Source of the DNA: Spirochaetales bacterium
GTDB taxonomy: Bacteria > Spirochaetota > Spirochaetia > DSM-2461
DNA length: 39,734 bases
NCBI GenBank assembly: GCA_028532905.1
Contig: JAQQAM010000114.1
Coordinates: 1 to 39,734 of the forward strand
Reading direction: 5' to 3'
The stretch's first letter is position 1, and the number at the start of each line of letters is the position of its first letter. Below the pieces are notes generated by a model that saw only the letters and a program-made list of their open reading frames with translations, ran no database searches and was not told where the DNA came from. The position numbers and the translations under genes are program-made. This document shows positions 33,566 through 39,734 of this stretch, piece after piece.

Positions 33566-34292
33566 ATTGAAAAATCTGAGCAAACACTACGGTGACCTGA
33601 AGGTTCTGGACAGGGTTTCCCTGACCCTGGAAGAGATCCGCTCTCTTGTTTTTATCGGTCCATCGGGGGGAGGAAAAACCACTCTTCTCAGGCTTCTGGC
33701 CGGTCTGGAAAGGCCTGAAGAGGGAGAGATCCTTGTCAATGATCATCCTGTGGATTTTCACAGTGAAGAGAGTCTTAGGGAGTACAGAAAGAGAATTGGT
33801 ATGGTGTTTCAGGCCTACAATCTTTTCCCCCATCTGACGGCACTGGACAATATCACTCTGCCTCTGGTCAAGGTTCATGGTTATGAACCGGTTCAGGCCA
33901 GAGAAGAAGCCCTTGTTCTTTTAGAGCGCTTTCACCTGGCTGATCAGGCTTTTAAAAAGCCCGCCCAGTTGTCCGGGGGCCAGAAACAGAGAATCGCCAT
34001 CTGCCGGGCTGTGGCCATCCGGCCTGAATTTCTTCTTCTGGATGAACCGACTTCCGCTCTGGATCCGGAATACACATCCGAGGTTCTGGATCTGATTGGA
34101 GAACTGAGGGAGGAGGGGATGCGTCTGATTCTGGTTACCCACGAAATGGGTTTTGCCCGGCAGGCGGCGGATTATATTCTTTTTGTGGGTGACGGCGGTC
34201 TGATTGCCCGGGGTACTCCTGAAAATCTGTTTACCGGCGATACGGACGAGCGGGTGAGCCGATTTTTCAACAAAGTTCTCAAGTACAATTAA
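33555..34292 (+). CDS. Polar amino-acid ABC transporter ATPase (GlnQ/HisP type)
   Basis: 245 residues. All ABC motifs are intact: Walker A GPSGGGKTTLLR (about 34-45), Q-loop MVFQAYNLFPH, signature LSGGQKQR, Walker B FLLLDEPTSALD, and the H-loop VTHEMGFARQAA. This spacing and the ALDNITLPLVKVHG segment place it in the polar amino-acid uptake group. It completes a full importer with the two preceding genes. AAGGAAA lies shortly before the ATG, inside the end of the permease gene. No clear terminator follows in the 159-base gap to the next gene. Confidence 0.94.
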   Translation: MKLELKNLSKHYGDLKVLDRVSLTLEEIRSLVFIGPSGGGKTTLLRLLAGLERPEEGEILVNDHPVDFHSEESLREYRKRIGMVFQAYNLFPHLTALDNITLPLVKVHGYEPVQAREEALVLLERFHLADQAFKKPAQLSGGQKQRIAICRAVAIRPEFLLLDEPTSALDPEYTSEVLDLIGELREEGMRLILVTHEMGFARQAADYILFVGDGGLIARGTPENLFTGDTDERVSRFFNKVLKYN

Positions 34293-34377
34293 CCTTGATG
34301 ATCCTGCCTGATCCGGCATGTCTCTGATGACAAATTATATAAAAGATCCTGTTTTCTCGTAATTAATCCATAATAAT

Positions 34378-34392
34378 CCGGAATAATTACAA
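34378..34392 (+). promoter_or_regulatory. AT-rich element upstream of the 34452 gene (candidate AraC site)
   Basis: CCGGAATAATTACAA, preceded by two similar 10-base units (AATTAATCCA, TAATAATCCG) in phase from 34361. It lies directly before the place of a -35 box, while only a -10-like TATCAT (34417-34422) is visible. This fits an activator-dependent promoter. A similar element occurs before the 37562 and 38862 genes. Confidence 0.45.
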
Positions 34393-34451
34393 TGGCTGGC
34401 TTCTGGTGAGGGGTGTTATCATTCTCTTAAATACGATTCGGAGAGAGACAT

Positions 34452-35705
34452 ATGACACCAAGAGAACGGGTTCTCGCTGCCATTAATCATAAAGAACCGG
34501 ACAGAGTCCCTGTTGATCTGGGGGCGACTCCCAGTTCCGGTATTTCCGCCATAGCTCATGCCAGACTGATGAAGCATCTGGGCTGGGATGATAAAACTCT
34601 CATCTATGATGTGGTTCAGCAGCTGGCTCAGCCCGGTGAACGGCTGATAGACAGGCTGGGCGTTGATGTTCTGGATATCGGACGGACCTTCAATGAAAAG
34701 GATTCCGACTGGTACGGCATCAGCCTTCCGGGACAGTATAAAGCCTTTAATCCGGCCTGGTTCAGACCGGTTCAGGATGATTCGGGCAGCTGGATCTCCT
34801 ATCATAAGGACGGGACTCCCATAGCCGCCATGCCCGAGGGGGCCACTTTTTATGATCAGACCATTTTCCCCTGGCTGGACGGATATCCCGACAGCCGGAA
34901 GGGGATGGAGGAAAGCCTGGATGAAGCCATGGATAAAATCCTGTGGGCGAATATGGTGCACAGTCCCTGGGATCATGCGGGGGAAGCCGATTTCTGGCAG
35001 ACCCTGAGACAGAAAACTCTGAAACTGAGAGAAGAGAGCGACAAGGCTCTTCTGGTGGTCTGCGGATCCAATCTTTTCGAGTGGGGAACCTTTCTCCGCC
35101 GGATGGATAACTTTCTGATGGATCTGTATATAGACCAGGACAATGTGGCCATACTCATGGAACTCCTTATGGAGCGTCATATGAAGACCCTGGAGAAGGT
35201 GTGTGATGCGGTTGGCGATGTTGTGGATGTTCTCCGCTTCGGCGATGACCTGGGGATGGATTCGGGTCCCTTTATGGGTATGGAGATCTATACAGAGCTG
35301 TTTCACGATCACCGAAAGAAACTTTGTTCCTATGTGCATGACAACAGCGGTATGAAAACATTCCTTCACAGCTGCGGTTCTATTTATCAGTATATTCCTT
35401 CTCTTATTGATGAGGGCATTGATATTATCAATCCTCTGCAAACCAATTGTCTGGATATGGAACCGGAGAAGGTTAAAGCCGAGTTCGGAAAGGATATGTG
35501 CTTCTGGGGAGGCGGAATGGATCCCCGGGTAATCCTGAATAACGGAACCCCCGCTATGGTCAGGGATGAAGTGAAAAGGCGTCTGGATATACTGAGTCCC
35601 GGGGGAGGATATGTTTTCAATAATATTCACAATATCATGCCCGATGTTCCGCCAGAGAATATACTGGCTCTCTTTGATGCGGTTCTGGAATATCGGATTT
35701 CCTGA
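34452..35705 (+). CDS. URO-D superfamily protein (corrinoid methyltransferase-like)
   Basis: 417 residues, longer than usual for the family because of an insertion at about 95-200. GGAGAGA lies 5 bases before the ATG. It has the family opening MTPRERVLAAINHKEPDRVP, FGDDLGMDSGP (263-272), FLHSCGSIYQYIPSLIDEG with H306-x-C308, TNCLDMEP (Cys333), and GGGYVFNNIHNIMPDVPPENI at the end. Unlike the 5756 paralogue it keeps the H-x-C but lacks the C-terminal Cys (NIHN instead of PCHN). Methyl transfer from or to a corrinoid protein is the best-known catabolic role in the superfamily, yet no corrinoid protein is encoded nearby. It is followed by the XylR-like regulator gene, probably in one transcript. 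Confidence 0.82.
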   Translation: MTPRERVLAAINHKEPDRVPVDLGATPSSGISAIAHARLMKHLGWDDKTLIYDVVQQLAQPGERLIDRLGVDVLDIGRTFNEKDSDWYGISLPGQYKAFNPAWFRPVQDDSGSWISYHKDGTPIAAMPEGATFYDQTIFPWLDGYPDSRKGMEESLDEAMDKILWANMVHSPWDHAGEADFWQTLRQKTLKLREESDKALLVVCGSNLFEWGTFLRRMDNFLMDLYIDQDNVAILMELLMERHMKTLEKVCDAVGDVVDVLRFGDDLGMDSGPFMGMEIYTELFHDHRKKLCSYVHDNSGMKTFLHSCGSIYQYIPSLIDEGIDIINPLQTNCLDMEPEKVKAEFGKDMCFWGGGMDPRVILNNGTPAMVRDEVKRRLDILSPGGGYVFNNIHNIMPDVPPENILALFDAVLEYRIS

Positions 35706-35757
35706 TCCCCTATAACAGAACCCTGTGTTACAATAGGAGGACATAATTTCACCGGGG

Positions 35758-37473
35758 TTGAAATTGAAAAATATATCTCCTCTGATTCTGATCGGCAACA
35801 AAATCGATACAACGTCCATGCCCCGTCCGGAGCATCAGGATACCTATCCGCTGGATGATGAAAGACACTGGTACGATCTGGAACATATGCACTGGCAGGT
35901 TAAGAAACTGCCCATGCCCGAAAGCGCGATGGACGGTCCGGAAGGGAAACGGGTTATATGCAATATTCCCATGAAACATCCCTATATGGACAAGTTCCGC
36001 TTCGGCCTGGAACAGGTGGCTGCGGTAAACGATATTGAGCTGGAAATCGTCTATACAGAGAGAGACTACAGCGCTCAGGTGAATTATGCCGATCTGGTTA
36101 TAGAGAAAAAGCCGGACCTGGCAATACATCTTATGCCTGAGTTCAATCACGTAAAGGGGTTGTATCAGAAGATCTATTCCGCAGGAATTCCCATAATATG
36201 CAGCAATCTGATGCCGGCTCAGGAAGACCTCCCCTATATTCTCTCCTGGACAGGCCCGCATGACTGGGAAATGTCCCGGGAGCTGGCCCGTCATTTTGCC
36301 GCCTATATGAATTATGAAGGGGGATATACCCTGATTCAGCATCTGGAGGGAACTTCCTGCAATGTGGCCAGAACCTGGGGCGTCATTTCAGAGCTTAAAA
36401 AAATAGCCCCCCGCATGCACTGCCTGGATTACTGTTCCACAGAAATGAACCAGTTGCTGTCGGAGAAAGCCGTTGAAAAATGGATTTCCCGGTTCGGCAG
36501 TGAACTGAAAGGAATCGTCTCTGCCGACAGCCTGATTGTACAGAAGGGGATAAACCGGGCTCTGGGCAGGATGAAAAGAGAGGATATCATCTGTGTTTCC
36601 CACTGGAGTCCTCCGGAAGCCCTGAATTTTATCAAACACGGTTCTTTAAAGGCAACAACATACCAGTCGGGAATTATTGACGGAACCCTGTCCATGCAGA
36701 CGGCAGTGGACTGGTTCAACGGGTTTGAAATTCCTCCCGTCTGTTTTATGCCGGTTCATATTATTACAGAGGATGATGTGGATCAGTTTCTGACCAAAAG
36801 GAATGAACTGCCTGTGATCGATTATGATCCTTTTACGGTGTCTCTCAAGCTGGGAGACAGCTCCGGTGTTCAGTCCTATTTTGGAGATCTTATCAGGAAA
36901 TTCCAGGAGTGCAGTCTGATCACAGCCGAGTACTGCAGCGGTGTGGCCATCGAAATCCTGTCCCGGTTTATCGCTGTCAGTGCGGAGCAGGGGATCAATA
37001 ACAGGAGCCTGACGGGCTGCAATAATCCTGCCATGCTGACCAAACAGATTCTTCATCAGAAAAGCTTTGACAAGACCCTGAACTGGCTGGAAAAAATATC
37101 GCTCCGGTACTGTGAACTGGTAAAGACAGAGCTCCCCTCCAAGGTCTCCATCGAGCAGATTGTGGAGTATGTGAAGCACAATTCCATGAAGCCCCTCTCC
37201 CTGAAAACCCTTTCGTATCAGTTTAATCTGTCCGCTGCCTATCTGGGGCAGCTGTACAAAAAGGAGACAGGTGAGAACTTCTCCAGCCACCTCAATATTA
37301 TCCGTGTGGAACAGGCTAAGATTCTGCTGGGGAATCCTCTGCTCAAGGAGTATGAAATAGCCAGAGAAGTGGGGTATTCCGACTCCAGCTACTTCTTCAG
37401 GATCTTCAAAAAGCAGACCGGAATGAATCCTTCAGAGTACAGAGATATGATACAATCCGGCCGGAATCCATAA
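35758..37473 (+). CDS. XylR-like regulator: periplasmic-binding-protein domain fused to AraC DNA-binding domain
   Basis: 571 residues from a TTG at 35758, but the strong AGGAGG (35735-35740) is too far for it. In-frame ATT at 35746 has ideal spacing and may be the true start, adding four residues. Residues 60-350 form a type I periplasmic-binding-protein domain (RVICNIPMKHPYMDKFRFG, IYSAGIPIICSNLMPAQ, WISRFGSELKGIVSAD), without any signal peptide. Residues 465-565 hold the AraC helix-turn-helix pair (LKTLSYQFNLSAAYLGQLYK, YEIAREVGYSDSSYFFRIFK, TGMNPSEYRD). E. coli XylR has the same plan and binds xylose. The sensor is visibly homologous to the binding protein at 38862, so both probably recognise related ligands. 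It is likely the local activator. Confidence 0.88.
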   Translation: MKLKNISPLILIGNKIDTTSMPRPEHQDTYPLDDERHWYDLEHMHWQVKKLPMPESAMDGPEGKRVICNIPMKHPYMDKFRFGLEQVAAVNDIELEIVYTERDYSAQVNYADLVIEKKPDLAIHLMPEFNHVKGLYQKIYSAGIPIICSNLMPAQEDLPYILSWTGPHDWEMSRELARHFAAYMNYEGGYTLIQHLEGTSCNVARTWGVISELKKIAPRMHCLDYCSTEMNQLLSEKAVEKWISRFGSELKGIVSADSLIVQKGINRALGRMKREDIICVSHWSPPEALNFIKHGSLKATTYQSGIIDGTLSMQTAVDWFNGFEIPPVCFMPVHIITEDDVDQFLTKRNELPVIDYDPFTVSLKLGDSSGVQSYFGDLIRKFQECSLITAEYCSGVAIEILSRFIAVSAEQGINNRSLTGCNNPAMLTKQILHQKSFDKTLNWLEKISLRYCELVKTELPSKVSIEQIVEYVKHNSMKPLSLKTLSYQFNLSAAYLGQLYKKETGENFSSHLNIIRVEQAKILLGNPLLKEYEIAREVGYSDSSYFFRIFKKQTGMNPSEYRDMIQSGRNP

Positions 37474-37480
37474 TTTTTCA

Positions 37481-37532
37481 ACAATAATTGCAAATAAATA
37501 CAATTTTGTCCTCCTTTTTCCGGTGCTATTCT
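37481..37532 (+). promoter_or_regulatory. Candidate activator-dependent promoter of the 37562 gene
   Basis: ACAATAATTGCAAA (37481-37494) then ATACAATTTTGTCC (37498-37511) and GGTGCTAT (37522-37529), with only a poor -10 (TATTCT, 37527-37532). The same order of elements occurs at 38624-38678 before the binding protein gene. Confidence 0.45.
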
Positions 37533-37561
37533 GATTTAAAAGAGAGAATCAGGAAGGAAAA

Positions 37562-38608
37562 ATGACATCCAGAGAACGAGTCCATGCCGTATTCAATAAT
37601 CAGCTTCCCGACAGGATGCCCCGCTGGCTGGGGATGTCGGATGAATTCAGTCTGAAAATCCAGAACTACCTGGATATGGACGAAGAAGGAGTCAGACGTT
37701 TTGTGAAGGATGACTTCCGGGTTGTCCGGGGCAGGTTTACCGGAAGTCAGGAGAATCTGGCAGAGGGGGCCACCTGGCGGAGCCCCTTTGGTGTGGAGCG
37801 TAAAGGAATCGGTTTCGGCATGCCCCTGTCCCATCCCCTCCAGGATGTCACAACACCCGAAGAGCTGGAGGCCTACAACTGGCCTTCTACAGATCTGATT
37901 GACTGCTCCCTCCTCAGAGACGATATTTCCCGGTATGAGGGGGAATACGCCATACTGGGAGGAGAGTGGTCCCCCTTCTGGCACGATGCCATTGATCTTG
38001 TGGGGCACGAAGAGCTCTATTTTCTGATGTTTGATTACCCGGAGACCGCCAGGCTCCTGTTTGAAAAGATCACTGATTACTATGTGGAGAACAGCAGACT
38101 TTTTTTTGAGGAAGCCGGTGATCTGACGGATATCTTTTTTATAGGCAACGACCTGGGCAGCCAGTCCGGCCCTTTAATGGGAATCAATCAGTTCCGGGAA
38201 TTCCTTCTGCCTTCCATTAAACGGCTGGTTGATCTGGGACATGAATACGGCCTGAAGGTGATGATGCACTGCTGCGGCGGATACCGTCCCCTGATCCCTT
38301 CTCTTATCGAAATCGGCATGGACGGACTCCATGCCCTGCAGCCGGACTGCCATGGTATGGAACCGGAGGGTATTAAAAGGGACTTCGGTTCCCATATTGT
38401 GCTGAACGGGGCCATAGACTCTCATCACATCCTGATTAATGGAAAATCTGCACAAGAGGTAAAACAGGGCTGCCGCAGAGTTTTGGACATAATGGGCCGG
38501 GGCGGAGCCTATATTGCCGGCGCCAGCCATGACACCATTCTGGAAGAAACTCCTGTGGAGAATGTTCTGGCCATGTTTGAGGCTGTAGATGAGTATGAAT
38601 ATCTTTAA
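37562..38608 (+). CDS. URO-D superfamily protein (corrinoid methyltransferase-like)
   Basis: 348 residues; AGGAAGG about 5 bases before the ATG. Family features: MTSRERVHAVFNNQLPDRMP, FFIGNDLGSQSGPLMG (192-207), VMMHCCGGYRPLIPSLIEIG with H236-C-C238, and PDCHGMEPEGI (Cys263). It ends with RGGAYIAGASHDTILEETPVENV, so the C-terminal Cys of classical methylcobamide methyltransferases is absent (ASHD). It shares H-x-C plus loop-Cys with the 34452 paralogue. The gene sits between the XylR-like regulator and an RbsB-like binding protein; with both it probably forms a small uptake and conversion module. The substrate is unknown. Confidence 0.82.
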   Translation: MTSRERVHAVFNNQLPDRMPRWLGMSDEFSLKIQNYLDMDEEGVRRFVKDDFRVVRGRFTGSQENLAEGATWRSPFGVERKGIGFGMPLSHPLQDVTTPEELEAYNWPSTDLIDCSLLRDDISRYEGEYAILGGEWSPFWHDAIDLVGHEELYFLMFDYPETARLLFEKITDYYVENSRLFFEEAGDLTDIFFIGNDLGSQSGPLMGINQFREFLLPSIKRLVDLGHEYGLKVMMHCCGGYRPLIPSLIEIGMDGLHALQPDCHGMEPEGIKRDFGSHIVLNGAIDSHHILINGKSAQEVKQGCRRVLDIMGRGGAYIAGASHDTILEETPVENVLAMFEAVDEYEYL

Positions 38609-38623
38609 ATACAATCGGGTTTT

Positions 38624-38841
38624 TTCGAAATTATTCCAGTTTTATACATAATTTGTCCGGTTGCGGGTGTTCTATAACGGATTTAATCTGAATGAAAGAT
38701 GGATGGAAAAAGACAATTTTTCATTTATTTTTACAATCTTCCGGTTCCCCTGAGAGGGTCAGGAGAACATGAGAAAACAGGGAACTGAAGGTCCGGCGGG
38801 CCTTTAGCTATATAATCACCGGAATTGGTACACGGTTCCGG
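38624..38841 (+). promoter_or_regulatory. Regulatory region of the 38862 binding-protein gene
   Basis: The 253 bases from 38609 to 38861 hold no gene. TTCGAAATTATTCCAG (38624-38639) is, on the minus strand, close to the element at 34378. It is followed by CATAATTTGTCC (38647-38658), GGTG (38666-38669) and TATAAC (38673-38678). An imperfect palindrome GTTCCCCTGA/TCAGGAGAAC spans 38744-38768. TATAAT at 38811-38816 has no -35 partner, and CCGGAA/TTCCGG (38819-38841) forms a leader stem before the ribosome site. Either -10 could serve; activator control is likely. Confidence 0.45.
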
Positions 38842-38861
38842 GAAATTAAGGAGTATGTGTT

Positions 38862-39734
38862 ATGAAGAGAATCTTTACACTGTTACTGATGACTGTACTG
38901 GTCGCAGGGTCCGTATTTGCTGCTGGTCAGCAGGAAGCTGCTGCAACTGACAGTCCCGATTCCTCAGCCAATCTGGCTGCGTCTAAAGCTATTGATATTT
39001 CCGATGTCCGTGGTAGTGACGGTCAGCTTCTGCTGATCTACGGTGATACAAGACCTGTTCCCCCCAAACCCACCGATCAGGAAGCTCTTGATATGTGGAA
39101 ACTGGAATATGCCGGTCGCCAGACTAAAAAAGTTGAAATGATTCCTTCCCCCGGCGATGGTATCATCGGCAAGAAAATTGTTATGATTCAGCAGTCTGAG
39201 CATCCTTACTGGACAGCTGTTAGTAACGGTTCAAGAATCGCCTGTGAAGCCTATCAAGCCGAATTTGAACTGTGGAACCCCAATGGTGACCTGAATCAGC
39301 AGAACCAGTATGTAGACCGTGCGATTGCTGAAAAAGCCGATATGGTTCTTCTGGCAACCCTCGATGCTAAAGCTGGTGTACAGCAGTTCAAAAAACTGTA
39401 TGATGCCGGAATCCCCGCCATTGCCTACAACATGATCCCCAATGATGATGCCATGAGATACGTTCTTGCCATTACGGCTCCCGATGATTTCGGACAGTTC
39501 AAAATGCTTGCTGAATACATGGCTCAGCAGGTCGGCGGTAAAGGCGGAGTCGGATATATTACCCATATTCCCGGAGGATCTCCCTATTTTGCCAGAACAA
39601 CAAATGTTGTTGAGTACTACAAGGAAAATCACCCCGGTATGAAGACTCTGGATATTCAGTCTCCCGGATTTGATGCCCCCAAAACCAAGCAGGTTGTGGC
39701 CGACTGGATTACCCGTTTTGGTGATGAACTGACT
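38862..39734 (+). CDS. RbsB-like sugar ABC transporter substrate-binding protein (3' partial)
   Basis: 291 codons, open to the window end. TAAGGAG lies 8 bases before the ATG. The signal peptide MKRIFTLLLMTVLVAGSVFA is followed by AGQQEAA, a common spirochaete mature start, and a long Ala/Ser/Asp-rich linker. From about residue 100 a type I periplasmic-binding-protein fold begins: GKKIVMIQQSEHPYWTAVSNG, QYVDRAIAEKADMVLLATLD, YDAGIPAIAYNMIPND, GGKGGVGYITHIPGG. It aligns by eye with the sensor domain of the regulator at 35758 (HPY, AGIP-I--N-MP, WI-RFG-EL). Permease and ATPase genes of the RbsC/RbsA type would be expected to the right, outside the window. Confidence 0.9.
   Translation, partial: MKRIFTLLLMTVLVAGSVFAAGQQEAAATDSPDSSANLAASKAIDISDVRGSDGQLLLIYGDTRPVPPKPTDQEALDMWKLEYAGRQTKKVEMIPSPGDGIIGKKIVMIQQSEHPYWTAVSNGSRIACEAYQAEFELWNPNGDLNQQNQYVDRAIAEKADMVLLATLDAKAGVQQFKKLYDAGIPAIAYNMIPNDDAMRYVLAITAPDDFGQFKMLAEYMAQQVGGKGGVGYITHIPGGSPYFARTTNVVEYYKENHPGMKTLDIQSPGFDAPKTKQVVADWITRFGDELT

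Noticed and set aside
34300-34330. Possible terminator after the ABC ATPase gene
   Set aside because: Only a four-base stem (TGCC/GGCA) and no T-run; not convincing.
35729-35734. TACAAT as a -10 box for the XylR-like regulator
   Set aside because: It abuts the AGGAGG ribosome site, so a transcript from it would begin after the Shine-Dalgarno. Co-transcription with the upstream URO-D gene is more likely.
34419-35819. A 466-residue open frame on the minus strand opposite the URO-D gene
   Set aside because: It lies wholly antisense to a gene with clear family motifs and a good ribosome site, and has no recognisable domain. Codon bias keeps the opposite frame open.
1-39734. CRISPR arrays, insertion sequences, prophage, tRNA or rRNA genes
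   Set aside because: Looked for spaced direct repeats, transposase or integrase motifs, and RNA gene signatures by eye; none seen.

Overview
The window looks like chromosomal DNA of a free-living, saccharolytic member of the Spirochaetota (Spirochaeta, Sediminispirochaeta or Oceanispirochaeta type). This is inferred from mid-range GC, the spirochaete-style mature N-termini of the binding proteins (AAGQQ, ANGSQD), many lipoproteins, and the gene families present. No rRNA, tRNA, insertion sequence, CRISPR array or phage gene was seen. It carries 27 protein genes. The first (GH63-like) and the last (sugar-binding protein) run off the window edges. No gene-free stretch exceeds 300 bases; the longest are 38609-38861 and 12850-13065, and both hold regulatory DNA.

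Region 1 (1-29.4 kb) is a carbohydrate-utilisation locus. It contains a GH63-like enzyme, a GH106-like enzyme, a GH36 alpha-galactosidase-like enzyme, two very large paralogous lipoproteins with a glycosidase-like barrel, and two orphan sugar-binding proteins transcribed divergently. It also holds two amidohydrolases, two right-handed beta-helix proteins, a tandem metallo-beta-lactamase-fold protein, a creatininase-family protein, two small lipoproteins, an AraC regulator and one URO-D/corrinoid-methyltransferase-like protein. Many members are paralogue pairs. The region is tied together by a repeated palindrome, TAAACGTTTA and close variants, found in seven intergenic regions and sitting on or just downstream of recognisable sigma-70 promoters. 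This is the pattern of a LacI-family operator; no LacI gene lies in the window.

Region 2 (29.4-34.3 kb) holds an ECF sigma factor with a roughly 370-residue C-terminal extension. Transcribed away from it is an operon of a truncated FMN-barrel (PPOX-like) gene, marR, and a polar amino-acid ABC transporter (binding protein, permease, ATPase). The operon promoter carries two perfect inverted repeats, one inside the -35/-10 spacer and one just after the expected start, which fits MarR autoregulation.

Region 3 (34.4-39.7 kb) holds two more URO-D-family genes flanking a XylR-like regulator (periplasmic-binding-protein fold fused to an AraC DNA-binding domain), followed by an RbsB-like sugar-binding protein. 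The regulator's sensor domain is visibly homologous to that binding protein, and upstream regions of the neighbouring genes share an AT-rich element. The simplest reading is a self-contained circuit in which regulator and transporter see related ligands and the URO-D proteins act on the imported compound. The substrate is unknown.
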